Source: Schistocerca nitens (lineage: Eukaryota > Arthropoda > Insecta > Orthoptera > Acrididae). From it: a stretch of 64,000 nucleotides of DNA. Both the position numbers and the translations under genes were made by a program. Positions 31,505 through 43,304 of this stretch are shown here, piece by piece. Every line of letters starts with the position of its first letter. The stretch's first letter is position 1. Location: NCBI RefSeq assembly GCF_023898315.1, contig NC_064622.1:177526178-177590177 (forward strand), read 5' to 3'. The notes beneath the pieces were generated by a model that was given only the letters and a program-made list of their open reading frames with translations, ran no database searches and was not told where the DNA came from.

Positions 31505-33868
31505 GTGACAATAATGGCGTGTGAAAAACGTAACACTAGGCTCCAAAGTAAATTGAGAAATGACAGCGAAGACGAAAGCAGTGTGTTAGCGCCACCGTGT
31601 AATGAATTAACAGACATTCAAAGTAGTAATTTGGTAACTGTGCATAGGGAAATGGAGCGGGTGGCAAACAATGGCGTGGACAGTGAAGCAATTAGTGAAG
31701 AGGGAAGCAATATCGATCGATCGGTCGGCAACAGCTCGCCTCAGGAATCGGGAATAACAGGACACAATTTTGCAAATATTGTAGACTCAGGTTTTGGGTC
31801 CTCACCGTTTTCTCAAATGAGTCAAGACACATTTTCTGCTTGTCAAAATGTGAATGTTGCCGGTGAAAATGCACTGCAAAAAAGCATAGAGAAACAGATT
31901 CCAGACACTAATACATTATTATTGCAATTAATGCAACAAATGGGACAAAATCTTCGAAAGTTAGACACAGTGGAACAAAATCAGAGACAAACACAGCAAA
32001 AGCTTCAAAAGTTAGACACAATGGAACAAAATCTTAAAAAGTTAGACGCAATGGAACAAAATCTTCAAAAGTTAGACTCATTGGAGCAAACTCTTGAACA
32101 AACACGTGAGGATTTAACTACTGAGTTACATCACATTGAATCGAAATGTCAAAAAGTCTGTAATGACGTAAAAACACAAATTTGTGAGCATTTCCAACCT
32201 ATTTTTTCGCGTCATGAAAATGCACTACAGAATCACGAAGCAGCCATAAAAGAACTGCAAACTACTGTTCATGAAGATCATGAGACCTTGCAAGCTAAAT
32301 TTGACTCAGTTGCATCTACCGATTCGGTTACGCAACTTGCAAAAACTCAGGAAAACTTGAAGAACACAGTAGATTCGATTTCAACACAAATGGACACTCT
32401 GAAACTTGGTTCAGAAAAACACACTGAGGAAATGTGTTCACTATCGGAGAAAGTAGCCGAACTTTCGGATCAGGTCACTAACTTATCTACAAAGGTAGAT
32501 GATGATCTGAATGACACAAGACCTGTAGCCTTCACTGACACAGAAGAGTATGAACAAATTAGAAAATTCAAACAAAATCAAAATCAAATCAATACACATT
32601 ACAAAAGAGAAATCCGGGAAGTACAAGATCATTTGGCACAAGTAATACAAGAATTACATATTTCAGAGGACACTCGCGCTCCAGTACGGGAAGAGGGACA
32701 TAGAAATACGGAACAGACACAAAATAACAACAAAGGGCACTTCGGAAATTATGAAAGAAATTGGCAAGGTACATCGAATTTTGAGATGGAACCGCCGAAA
32801 CGACGTAACAATGACCGACATGCGACTTGCCGACATGATGATTTTGACTATAAGCTGTTCATTACTACACGTAAATTCAAAACATTCAAGAATTCTGGAA
32901 ACGACATTCATCCACAAGCATGGCTCCATCAATTCTCTCATTGTTTTCCTCCCAACTGGTCGTTAGAACACAGATTAGAATTTATGTGTGGCTACTTAGA
33001 GAATGAACCAGCTGTAAGAATGCGATCGGTCATTCCCGATTGCCACAGTGAAGGAGAATTTTACCATGCCTTCCTCTCAGCATATTGGTCTCAAGCCACA
33101 CAAGACCGAGTAAAACATGGCATCATAATGATGAAACATTTCGAACAATCTGAATTCTCCAGTCTTGTGAAATATTTTGAAGACATGTTGCACAAGAATC
33201 AGTACCTGTCAAACCCATACAGCCCCTCAGAACTCATCCGCATTTGCTTAATCAAATTACCTGAACATTTACGACATATTATTTTAGCAGGACGTTGCAA
33301 AGAAGACATTGAGGCTTTTCAGGGACTGTTACAAGAACTGGAAATTGACACTGACAATCGGGGAATGCGGGAACAGGAGCACAACAATTACAGGTCACAT
33401 CTGTCACAATTCCGCGATGACAGAAATAATACACGACAAGGCTATTGTTATAACGTAAATCGTGACCAAAACAGACACCACCCGTATGACAACCGTTGGC
33501 AGAGTAGTAATAATTACAGGGAAAGATCACCTCTCCGCGGTAATGACTATTACAGAGACAATCAGAGAAACAGACAATATGGGAACCAAAATAATTGTTA
33601 TTACGGGAGACAGAATAACTTTAGACGCAACGGTCCAGCGCGCAGTTACGATTCAGGGAGAAATTCTCCACCACTTAACCGCCAAGAAAGAAACTACTGG
33701 AACTACCAACATGACGACAGACGATGTGATCGTAACGACAGACCTGAATTGCATCAGAACTGGCGGGATTTAAACAGGGCAGGGCCCTTTCGTCACGGTG
33801 AATTTGTAGAAGTTAGGTCTCCAAATCCCAATAACGACGCGCGCCAACAAAGAGACAATAGGCAATGA
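31505..33868 (+). CDS. Gag-like region of the LTR retrotransposon (fossil)
   Basis: It encodes a structural-protein-like product. An acidic N-terminal part leads to a predicted coiled coil built on repeated Q-N-L-x-K-L-D heptad-like units (roughly residues 140-200). A capsid-like region follows (about residues 450-630), and the C-terminal part is rich in Arg, Asn, Tyr and Gln, suited to RNA binding. No zinc knuckle was seen. The assignment rests on position before pol and on composition. Confidence 0.8.
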   Translation: MTIMACEKRNTRLQSKLRNDSEDESSVLAPPCNELTDIQSSNLVTVHREMERVANNGVDSEAISEEGSNIDRSVGNSSPQESGITGHNFANIVDSGFGSSPFSQMSQDTFSACQNVNVAGENALQKSIEKQIPDTNTLLLQLMQQMGQNLRKLDTVEQNQRQTQQKLQKLDTMEQNLKKLDAMEQNLQKLDSLEQTLEQTREDLTTELHHIESKCQKVCNDVKTQICEHFQPIFSRHENALQNHEAAIKELQTTVHEDHETLQAKFDSVASTDSVTQLAKTQENLKNTVDSISTQMDTLKLGSEKHTEEMCSLSEKVAELSDQVTNLSTKVDDDLNDTRPVAFTDTEEYEQIRKFKQNQNQINTHYKREIREVQDHLAQVIQELHISEDTRAPVREEGHRNTEQTQNNNKGHFGNYERNWQGTSNFEMEPPKRRNNDRHATCRHDDFDYKLFITTRKFKTFKNSGNDIHPQAWLHQFSHCFPPNWSLEHRLEFMCGYLENEPAVRMRSVIPDCHSEGEFYHAFLSAYWSQATQDRVKHGIIMMKHFEQSEFSSLVKYFEDMLHKNQYLSNPYSPSELIRICLIKLPEHLRHIILAGRCKEDIEAFQGLLQELEIDTDNRGMREQEHNNYRSHLSQFRDDRNNTRQGYCYNVNRDQNRHHPYDNRWQSSNNYRERSPLRGNDYYRDNQRNRQYGNQNNCYYGRQNNFRRNGPARSYDSGRNSPPLNRQERNYWNYQHDDRRCDRNDRPELHQNWRDLNRAGPFRHGEFVEVRSPNPNNDARQQRDNRQ

Positions 33869-33943
33869 CTCATACTGCAGGCAGCCACAAAAAACACGTA
33901 TGAAACTAACGACGCAGCTGCCGTAGCTAGTAATTACGTAAAA

Positions 33944-36900
33944 ATGGAAGACATTAGGGACATCTTACTCCAAGAACACGACGTAAAACATAACAACATT
34001 GCATATCCTGTGATTCACATTACAGTAAATGACGTAAAATTTACGGCAGTACTTGACTCTGGCAGTCCCATTTCAGTAATTAGTGAAACAGCCTTTAGCA
34101 AATGCAACAAATCGAACGATTGCCCCACACTTCCGTTACGTAAGATTAAATTACAAGGTGCAATCTTTGGAAAAAGTGTAGATGTACGCCAACAAACCAA
34201 CTTAGAATTTTTTTGTCAAAGCCACAGTTTCTCTATGAACTTTCTTATTGTTCCATTATTGTCGACGGAAATTATATTGGGAGTAGACTTTTTGAATGAA
34301 TACAAAGCAATCTTAAACTTTCACGATGCTGAAATAAGTTTAGAGAAAGAAGGTAAGTCAATAGCTTTGAAATTTGAAGATTGGCTCTCAAACCATGACG
34401 AAGAAATTAATCGGCTTTACCTTCTGTTAGACAACAGTTCGGAATTTTCTACGGAACTAGACACTACCAATCACTCTGCAAGTACTGACAGGGATGATAT
34501 CGACGGCATATTTGAAACTAATGAGTTAATTCAGAATAAAATTCAAACAATTGAGAATTGTAATGACACTGATAGGCAGGACCTTTTTGAGATTTTACAA
34601 GCACATTCCACAGTTTTTACTCACAAAACAGGAACAATCAAGGGATTTCAATACCAATTTCGTGTTTGTGAGCATACTAAATTTTGTGTTAAACCATATG
34701 TAATTCCAGCACATTATAGGGACCGTGTTAGAACAGAAATACAATCTATGCTTGACGAGGGCATTATTGAGCCTGCAGTAAGCTCATACAACAATCCATT
34801 ACATGTTGTTGAGAAGAAAAATGGATCGATCAGGCTTGTCTTAGATTCGAGACAAATCAATACTATCATCATTCCTGAAACAGACAGGCCGCAAACGTTA
34901 GAAGAGCTTCTTCAAAATTTTAATGGTGTAAAAGTGTTGTCTTCCATTGATCTCAGGTCCAGCTTTTATCAGATCGAACTTCATCCAGAATGTAGAAAAT
35001 ACACAGCTTTCCTTTGTTTCGGCGTTTGTTATCAGTTTCGGAAACTTCCCTTTGGTTTGAACATTTCTTCAGCAGCATTCATTCGCGGGCTAAATTCCAT
35101 ATTACCTGAGTTCTTAAAACGTCACATCACCTTATATGTGGACGATATTCTAATAGCAGAAGCTTCATGGGAACAACATAATCGCATCCTCAACAGTTTG
35201 TTACGTATTTTTGCAGAATCTGGAATTACAGTTAACTTGGAAAAGTCTGAATTCGGTAGGTCAAAGGTGAGGTTTTTGGGACATATTATTTCTTCTGAAG
35301 GCATTCAGCCGGATCCTGAAAAGTTAGAAGCAATCAGAGCCATTCCAGTTCCATCCACAAAAAGACAAGTCCGTAGTTTTCTAGGTCTCGTAAATTTTTA
35401 CCGTCGTTTTCTGAATATGCAAATCCTTGTTACACCAAAACTTTGTTCTCTCACTGGAAAAAATACTATTTGGAACTGGGACGAACAAGCACAGTTGGAA
35501 TTCAATTCTTTGAAAGAATCGCTACTTAACGCGCCAATACTAGCTCATCCAGATCTGTCACAAGATTTCTGCCTTAGCACGGATTCTTCTAAAGTCGGTC
35601 TTGGTGCCCATTTATTTCAAGAAGCCACAGAAAATGACACTACTGTTCAGAAAATCATTGCTTTTGCTAGCCGAGTGCTAACAAAATCTGAAAAAAATTA
35701 TTCCGTTACTGAATTAGAAGCTTTAGCTATCGTTTGGGCATTTAACAAATTCCGTTTCTTTCTTTCTGGTAAGCACGTAAAAGTATACAGTGATCATCGT
35801 GCATTACAATTTCTTATGTCTTCAAAATTAAATCATGACAGGTTAAGACGTTGGGCATTGTTTCTGCAAGAATTCCGCTTCACAATAGTCTACATTCCCG
35901 GCAAGGAGAACATTGTTGCGGACGCGCTGTCACGCGCACCGGCTGGGTTTGAGAAAAGTAACACAGAAGGCAACATTGAGAAAAATTTCAGTATTCTTTA
36001 CATTCAGAAAGTCGCCTTTGAAAACTTCATCACCACATCTTTAAAGGACATTGCTCATGAACAAGATAAAGATCCGATTTGGAAAGACATCAAAAGTAAA
36101 TGGCATGAAAAGACACACACTCAGATTCGGCATTATTACCTGGTTAGAAACAACACACTCTTCAAACGCTGCACTGTTGATGACAAGCTGTGGGTACTTT
36201 GCATTCCAGACGATTTTGTTAATAAGCTCATTTGGTACATTCATTTCAGCTACGCACATTTTGGCCCACGAAAATGTTATCATATTCTTCGAACGACTTG
36301 TTATTTTAACAGTATGGAAAAGAGAATTCGAAGAGTCTTGTCCATTTGTAAACTTTGTCAAAAGGCGAAACCATCTACTATCTCCCATCGTGCTCCGCTG
36401 TTTCCTATCATTCCTTCTAAATTAAAAGAATTTGCTGCTGTTGATCTCTTGGGACCGCTTGTCAGAACATCTAATGGATTTTCGTACGTTCTAGTCGCTG
36501 TTGAACTTACTTCAAAATTTGTTTCTTTCATACCGTTACGTAAAGCCACTGGACGGTCTGTATCCAACGCCTTTGTTAAAAATTTCTTACGTGAAGTTGG
36601 ACACGTTAGTAAAGTCATTTCAGATAACGGACCGCAATTCAGATCTGCTGTTTGGTCACGCATGCTTCGCAACCATAAAATCAAACCTGTTTTCGGTTCT
36701 AGGCACGCAGTCCGGAACCGTGAGGCTGCTACGGTCGCAGGTTCGAATCCTGCCTCGGGCATGGATGTGTGTGATGTCCTTAGGTTAGTTAGGTTTAAGT
36801 AGTTCTAAGTTCTAGGGGACTAATGACCTGAGAAGTTGAGTCCCATAGTGCTCAGAGCCATTTGAACCATTTGAACCAAACCTGTTTTTATTTCATTGTA

Positions 36901-37435
36901 CTCACCACATTGTAACCCCTCCGAACGGATTATGAAAGAAATCAATAAGCTTTGCAGACTTTATTGTCACAGAAAGCATCAGCATTGGGACAGATATTTA
37001 CACTTATTTCAAAACGTGCTGAATGAAATGCCTCATGATTCCACTGCTTTACCACCTACTCTTGTACTGAAGAATGAAGAACCACCGAACAGAATCGGAG
37101 AGCTTGTACCTTTCCCGAATACACGTAAACTTCGACACAAAGACATAATTGATTTGGCTCTTAAAAATATAAAATCTGCAGCAGACAAAAGGAGAAAACT
37201 ACACGGTAAAGCAAATGCAAAGAAATTGTATATTGGTCAGAAAGTTCTCATTAAAGCTCATTCATTGTCACATAAGAAGAAACACTTGAGTCACAAATTC
37301 TTTCTAGTTTACAATGGACCTTACAGAATCCGACGTATACCACATGATAATTGCGTTGAAGTTGAAACTCTGCGTATTAGGAAGAGTAAAGGTTTACACT
37401 ACATTTCACATGTAAAACCGTTTATTGAGAGATGA
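33944..37435 (+). CDS. Pol region of the LTR retrotransposon (fossil)
   Basis: Parts in order: aspartic protease (about 34040-34330), reverse transcriptase (about 34700-35280), RNase H (about 35550-35930), integrase zinc-binding region (about 36230-36370), integrase core (about 36430 onward) and, after the SINE at 36694-36877, the distal integrase part to 37435. Domain order protease-RT-RNase H-integrase is that of Ty3/gypsy elements. One insertion interrupts it. Confidence 0.9.
36694..36877 (+). mobile_element. SINE family A inserted in the LTR retrotransposon
   Basis: An 11-bp duplication AAACCTGTTTT (36683-36693 and 36878-36888). The first bases of the head are lost (it starts cggttctaggcacgcagtcc). 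The B box ggttcgaatcc, core and 3' end are intact. It is the youngest layer of this nest. Confidence 0.95.
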
Positions 37436-40400
37436 TCTGCTTTTTAACTTAGTCTTTGCCATAAAATTTTTCACTTTACATTACTAGTATGCTTGTCAGA
37501 TTTAGAATCTGTTAACATGCAACAATGTTTGAAGTTAAATATCCAGTCAAGAACCAAGAGAACTTATTGAAACAGAAATTACGAATGCATTGTTATAGTG
37601 AACAGACGTCACAGTGTTATTGTGTGTGTACATTCTTGCTCGTTAGTTCCACTATCACGTAACGACTATAAGGATCACATACTTAGAACATATGCCGGCA
37701 ACGCTAATGAGATTTTCATGCAACATTTTGGTTTACTTAAAAAAAAAAAAGTTCTGGATTTAAAGTACTTTCTGTGAGATACCAGAGGACACAGTGGTTA
37801 GTTTATGTGACAGCTACACGATGTTATCACGACGCTACTAATGAGTGACAATTTACAATGTTGCTTTTGCAGTGTATCTGTTTTATATCTGCACAATTTT
37901 TCTGAATTCTTCTGGAAAGTAAAACATGTTTTAGTATTTAACTTTTGTGGTATAGCTACAATGAGACAGCCTTTTCCGTGGCACAACAATACGTCACAGC
38001 ACAGTACTTTCTTCATCACAACAATAAGCGTAATAACTAAGATATCTATACGCAAAGCATTTCACTTTTGTTTTATCATGAGGTAAGTACATTGACTTCT
38101 GCAGAACTTAGCTTTCGGAGGACGATAACTACGAGACTTCCACAGAGATTATCTTACAACATGACGCACAGTTTAGCGCTACAGGACACGTATTTGAGTG
38201 ATTAATTTTGTACTTAAAACATTTATTTTTAAAGATTTTTGAATTGCAAAGAAAGTTTTCCGTGATACATTTCATTCCATTGCTGTAATCTGTAACACCT
38301 GAGGGTATAATTACATTAATCCTCAGGGGGGTACACGCCTACTTTGTGTGCCATGTGTTTGGCAAGCACAAGGAGCCCTAGTTAATATGGTATTTGCTTA
38401 TACAACTTTACACATCGGTACCATATTTCTCTAACACATAAATTACACAGCTATCTGATTATTTAACAAAGAAACAAACATTTTTTTACTACATTAGTGA
38501 CAGATGTTTACGTAATTACACAGTTGGGTAACTTCACACTTATGAAATTGTATTTTGTCTGTACTTTGTGAACTGTTCCTATTTTTTTGGAACCATTGTG
38601 ATACTATGAGAGCTTTGAAAGATGTATTTGGTAAGGGAGCATGATTTTAAAGTATGTTTGAGGTAGATAACACTTTTGAAATGAGCAGAGAATTCTTTTT
38701 AGGTTTTGAAATTATCGGAGGAAGCTACGACGATTTTGAGAGTTGACTGAGGTGTTATGATGTTATTTTTATGACGACGATGTGTATTATGCTGCTGAGG
38801 TATGTTTATGGTCAAGAAGCTGATGCTATATGAGGAATTTGATTATGCTACATATTTCATATAATGAAATATTAAAGAAGTGTTGACGAATATATATATA
38901 TGTGTAATAAGGTAAGGAGTAATGAGTAGCGGTTAGGGACACTGACTTGTGAAAAAGGATGTTGGAAACCAAGAATCATACTTTAAGAGGTAGGAAATGT
39001 GTGTAAATGCGTAAATGTATCACAATGCTGGCTAAAATTTTTTGGACGCTGTTATATTTATAGGATTTTGTTTCTACAGATTTGTAACCCAAATTCTTGA
39101 CCTGTGAAATATATTTATATGAGACTGTCACTGTAGCGGAAACTGGTGTCGTAAATATTTCGGTAAGAAAGTTCAGTGACCACCTGCACGTAATGCGTCG
39201 TGGGCACCCAGCTGAGCGGCCAGGTATGTCAGACGCCTGGAGAAAAAGCCATTATTGCGAGCCCTTTTCAGCGGCACAGGTAGAAAAAAAAGGGAGGCCA
39301 TTATCCTCGCTATTGACGTTCCTTTGTAGAAAGCATTGTAAATACGACACGCTAATAATAACATGGAAACATTCTTACATCTGCACACCTGATTAGGACA
39401 AGTGTATATCTACGAGAGTTGAGAGAATGTCTACTAACTTACGAAATGTCACATGACTATTGAATGATATTTTTATGCTTTGGTTTGCGTAATTGCTTAC
39501 TTCATTTGATATCTGGTTTCCAGCTGTCTTGCAGCATTGGTTTCATAAAATAAAATTAAATGCATTTGCTAATGTGAACACTTTCTGTCAGCAGATCTAT
39601 TAAATAATTACTTTATGATCCACATTCTTCGAAAAAGGAGCTCTTGGAATGGAAAGAACAATAAGAAGGGACTAGTAACAGGAACTGTATACATAATTTT
39701 CTTTTCAACTACTTGGTAATTTTTTTGGTAGAGTAAGTTATCGTGATGCATCACTCTAGTGTTAAGATGTGACATAGGTATTAGACATGGCTATTTTTAG
39801 TGTAATATTTTTTCTGCTTGAACTTTGTCATGTTTAGGCATACGTTATTTCATTTTTTTGCTGCTGTTTGCCAGGCATAGTGCTACTGAATTTTAATTTG
39901 TGTTACTCTGTTAAGCCAGTTTTACTACTGATTTATTTTTCTTGTTTGCTGCTCATTGCCTTATGTTAGTTGTAATTTATGCTGCTTGCTTCGCCATTTG
40001 TATTTTTGATCATTGCTGTTTGTGTTAATTGTTTTATGTGCTGCTGCATTGCCTCGTCCCTTAGTTTAGCATCTGAGCTCAGTAGATATAAGTTAGCTTA
40101 AGAGGGGGTAGCCTATAAGAGAATGAGTAGCGATTAATTGGAAAAAATGCATTGAGTAGCTATACGAGAAAAGTACAGAAAGCAGGTATAGATAGGACTT
40201 TTGGAAATAATGAAGAACAATGGGAGATCTCTGAGAAGTAAACAAAGTTTTGTTTGCAAAATACTGCAGTAAAAGAAACCCTGTCCTTTCCTTGTGTTAT
40301 CCCACTATGTGTTTGTGTACCCTTGGGTATTTATGTTTTTCCTGTATTTATATGTTTATCTGATAAGACTTATGTTGTAGAATTTTTCTAATACTAAGCT

Positions 40401-41523
40401 ACATTCACTATGATGAGGAATACTGTTATCCTCAAATATAATTGGCATTAATAATATGTTATTTACCTTGTAAATATGCTTAGACATTATTTATTCTGTT
40501 TTGTTTTAATGCTCATGTGTAAAGTTGATATTTCAAAAGTTATTCTGATCTTTATGTATGTACTTATGTCATTATTTTTGTAACACTGACGTATATGTTA
40601 TTTCGATTCTTTTGTAAAGCCCATATTACTACAAATGTTATCTGTACTGTTATGTTCTTTAATGATGTATTTTGTACCTTTGTAATTGTATTCTTATGTT
40701 ATAAAATTGTAATTGACACCAGTTCTTCAAATTAAGTATAATTTCACTGCACACATTTCTGTTGGTCATAGTATATGGACAATATGTGAGAAGTAGGGAC
40801 TGTTAGTGTTTGCACGTGTGTTAATAATTCAGCAAGGGACTGGATAACAGCATTGCTGGTTCTAAGGACAATTCCAAAAACTTTGTGAGTGCACAAGTGG
40901 TGGTTATGGACTTGCTATATTATCCGCAAGACTCTTCAATGGTGATTGTGCACCTGCACACTCACAACAGATGGCTGCTGGCCATCTCTACGAGGACTAC
41001 AGTGGGTCTGCATCTTTGATGACCCACCAATACCATTATTTCTACAAGGACTGCAGTGGGTCTGCGCCTCTGGTGGCCCACCAATACCGTAATCTCTACC
41101 AGGACTACAGTGGGTCTGCTCTGTGATGACCTACAAAACGATATTCTTCAAAACTTCGATTGACTCCGCTGTGGGTTTGCTCTGTTGTAGCCCATTACCT
41201 GTCAGCATGTCAAAAGTCAGCACTGTCTTTCCGTTGGAAGGACAACACTACTTCTTCAAGACTGCATGGAAATCCACTACTTCTGTGTGCAATTTCTTTT
41301 ATTAATGAGACTCTGTGAAAAAAAACTGTAATTACTATTATGATGAATGATCAGGACTATCTTTATGGACTGTGAGAAAATTTTAGCTTTTGACCAACAT
41401 TGTATCAATAAGTGTGTGCATTTGATTTCTTTGTTATTGTAATTATGAAAATTTTTTTTCAAATCTGTATTGGCCAATGCCCAAACCAATTTGTAAAATT
41501 TATTGTGGGTAGCATGGGGGCTA
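37436..41523 (+). other. Long 3' region of the LTR retrotransposon without an assigned gene
   Basis: About 4.1 kb, AT-rich, with only short frames (up to 99 codons) and no envelope-like features. Near 40985-41215 there is a short tandem array of about 60-bp units sharing ctacagtgggtctgc and ccaccaatacc. It ends in the purine-rich catgggggcta that precedes the 3' LTR, a likely polypurine tract. Confidence 0.7.
40985..41215 (+). repeat. Tandem repeat of about 60 bp, 3-4 units
   Basis: Units share 'gactacagtgggtctgc ... gatgacccaccaatacc ... tctaca/cc'. The first three are close and the last is diverged. It lies just upstream of the 3' LTR. Confidence 0.8.
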
Positions 41524-42071
41524 TGTAAGTAGGCTGTTTAGGTTTTTTTATTGGTAACGCCACCTCTGTATGAAAATCACTGGCTGTGCTGTGTGCAGTC
41601 TGTGGCTGCTTTGCATTGTTGTAATACTCGCCATTGTAGTGTTAGGCAGCTGGCTGTGAACAGCGCGTAGCGTTGCGCAGTTGGAGGTGAGCCGCCAGCA
41701 GTGGTGGATGTGGGGAGAGAGATGGCGGAATTTTGAAATTTGTCATGAACTGCTATATATATGATGATATCAAGGTAAATACATTGTTTGTTCTCTATTA
41801 ATATCTTTCATTTGCTAACTATCCCTATCAGTAGTTAGTGCCTTCCATAGTTTGAATCTTTTATTTAGCTGGCAGTAGTGGCGCTTGCTGTATTGCAGTA
41901 GCTCGAGTAACCAAGATTTTTGTGAGGTAAGTGATTTGTGAAACTATAGGTTAATGTTAGTCAGGGCCATTCTTTTGTATGGATTTTTGAAAGTCAGATT
42001 GCGTTGCGCTAAAAAATATTGTGTGTCAGTTTAAGCACAGTCGTGTATAAATTTTAAAAGGGGAAGTTTCA
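41524..42071 (+). repeat. 3' LTR
   Basis: 548 bp, starting tgtaagtaggct and ending ggggaagtttca. It is near-identical to the 5' LTR, with only a short TA tract. Confidence 0.93.
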
Positions 42072-42295
42072 CTTTGCGTAATAATGATCTGCGTTGTGTC
42101 TAAGTCGCTTATCTCAATGGATTACCCACTTGCAGCCCATATCTTCGCTACGATGATCCCCCGTCCGTGTCTGCTCCGCTTACATACTTTTGTTATCGCT
42201 TCACGTGCCGGCAACGGCACCAGGAGGCATCCAACGTCTCGGTGGGCAGTGGTCATAATGTTTTGGCTTGTCAATGTACGTCATACCGTTTATCC

Positions 42296-42461
42296 CCCCT
42301 AAGAATCGTCAGGTGCTTTCTCTGTGGTGTTTCTGCAGATATTTGCAATTTCATTTTCTGCAATGTGTAGCTAGAGTCAGCCCAAACAAACCACGTCTTT
42401 CATGAGACGCCCAGCGTCGACGGAAAGCATCTGTATGTTTCCCTTACAAACAAAGCGTCCG
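42296..42461 (+). repeat. Repeat of about 165 bp, copy 1 (inverted partner at 45826)
   Basis: Runs from ctaagaatcgtcaggtgctt through atatttgcaatttcattttc and ctttcatgagacgcccagcg to cccttacaaacaaa. The reverse of 45826-45990 follows the same text at roughly 70-75% identity. Confidence 0.7.
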
Positions 42462-42463
42462 CC

Positions 42464-42517
42464 CCCGGTAGCTGAGTGGTCAGCGCGACAGAATGTCAAT
42501 CCTAAGGGCCCGGGTTC
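42464..42517 (+). mobile_element. SINE family D head fragment
   Basis: ccccggtagctgagtggtca is a tRNA-like A-box region, and gggcccgggttc is the beginning of the B box. The sequence leaves the family abruptly at 42517 and continues into exon-like GC-rich DNA. The rest of a family D copy is seen at 44951. Confidence 0.7.
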
Positions 42518-42628
42518 TGGGAGGAGAACAAGACGGCCCAGCAGCACAGGCGCTACCGCGAGAACTTCAGAAACTTCCTGCAGATTCCACAGCAGACAGC
42601 GATCGCCAGAGTCCTCCCCAGCCTGTGA
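42515..42628 (+). CDS. Candidate host exon with stop codon
   Basis: The frame FWEENKTAQQHRRYRENFRNFL... runs 37 codons to TGA (42626-42628). Most third positions are G or C, against AT-rich surroundings. An AG/GAGAAC boundary near 42523 could be an acceptor, but the preceding bases are SINE-derived and not pyrimidine-rich. The charged, Arg-rich peptide is not recognised. Alternatives are an exon fragment copied next to a SINE head, or a chance GC-rich stretch. Confidence 0.3.
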   Translation, partial: FWEENKTAQQHRRYRENFRNFLQIPQQTAIARVLPSL

Positions 42629-43009
42629 CCCTCAGCACGTCCACCAGCCACCTCACCACACTCACCACAAGAAGAAAGTGTGCAGTGAAAGTGAATAAGT
42701 GCAACAGAAAAGATAAAGTGCTTCTCCTCGCCCCTCAAATAGTGAAGTAAGTAGTCTAAAGTGTTTCTTCTTAATGAAATCAGTGATACAAAGTGCATCT
42801 CCCCATAAATCTGTCATGCTCGCAGCGAAATCAGTGTCAAAAGTATGTCGAGTAGTACTAATAGTGATTTTTTTTGGTACTATATTGTCTAGGATACAAG
42901 CATTACTTAGTGGAAAGTGCCAACTACTCGTAATTTTTTTTGAATGATTTCCTTTACTATGTGCCCTACAAAATTTATATTGTTTACTCACACTTTCCTC
43001 TCTGCTTCT
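42629..43009. other. Unassigned spacer
   Basis: AT-rich, no recognised feature. Confidence 0.3.
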
Positions 43010-43059
43010 GACTAATGACCTCAGCAGTTGAGTCCTATAGTGCTCAGAGCCATTTTTGT
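43010..43059 (+). mobile_element. SINE family A, 50-bp 3' fragment
   Basis: Only the last 50 bp of the family (gactaatgacctcagcagtt to agccatttttgt) are present, yet a 10-bp duplication CTCTGCTTCT (43000-43009 and 43060-43069) surrounds it. It therefore inserted in this short form, an extreme 5' truncation. Confidence 0.88.
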
Positions 43060-43304
43060 CTCTGCTTCTCTTATATAAGACACAATTTTTTCTTTCTTCT
43101 TCAATTTATGTATAATCTGTAGTACATGTAAAAAAAAATTCGTCCACTTCTGCTCCATCTATCGTGCTGATGTTTTCCCTCATACTGTCCCACCTAACAG
43201 TGCAAACTAGAGGAAGAGATCAAACCAGAATACACAATGTGCCTGTGGCATCACAAGTGTATGACATACAGAAATTTGAACTCAAAGTCAATGTGTCGAT
43301 GCTA

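Larger units (their letters stand above)
30615..42071 (+). mobile_element. LTR retrotransposon, Ty3/gypsy-type, near complete (fossil)
   Basis: The 11.5 kb element has 5' LTR 30615-31214 and 3' LTR 41524-42071, both TG...CA, and a 4-bp duplication CTTT (30611-30614 and 42072-42075). A gag-like region is followed by pol with protease, reverse transcriptase, RNase H and integrase in gypsy order. No envelope region was recognised. About 4 kb of sequence without an assigned gene lies before the 3' LTR. The LTRs are about 99% alike outside a TA repeat, so the insertion is young. It looks whole apart from one SINE insertion in the integrase part of pol. Confidence 0.92.
27986..42276 (-). mobile_element. 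Tc1-like element expanded to 14 kb by nested insertions
   Basis: The left end (cattgatgagccaaaacatt) and right end (aatgttttggcttgtcaatg) are inverted repeats of about 30 bp. The element's own sequence survives in four pieces: 27986-28292, 28508-28538, 29968-30614 and 42076-42276, about 1.19 kb in sum and normal for Tc1. The reverse strand of 29968-30600 carries decayed transposase text. Insertions are a SINE (28293-28494), a 1.4 kb element (28539-29955) and an LTR retrotransposon (30615-42071). Removing each insertion and one copy of its duplication restores continuity. Confidence 0.85.

Noticed and set aside
31692-33530. Reverse-strand frames over the gag-like region
   Set aside because: They are shadows of the forward coding region, with no motif.
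37841-39396. Envelope-like gene in the long 3' part of the LTR element
   Set aside because: Only short frames without the features expected of an envelope protein. No support.
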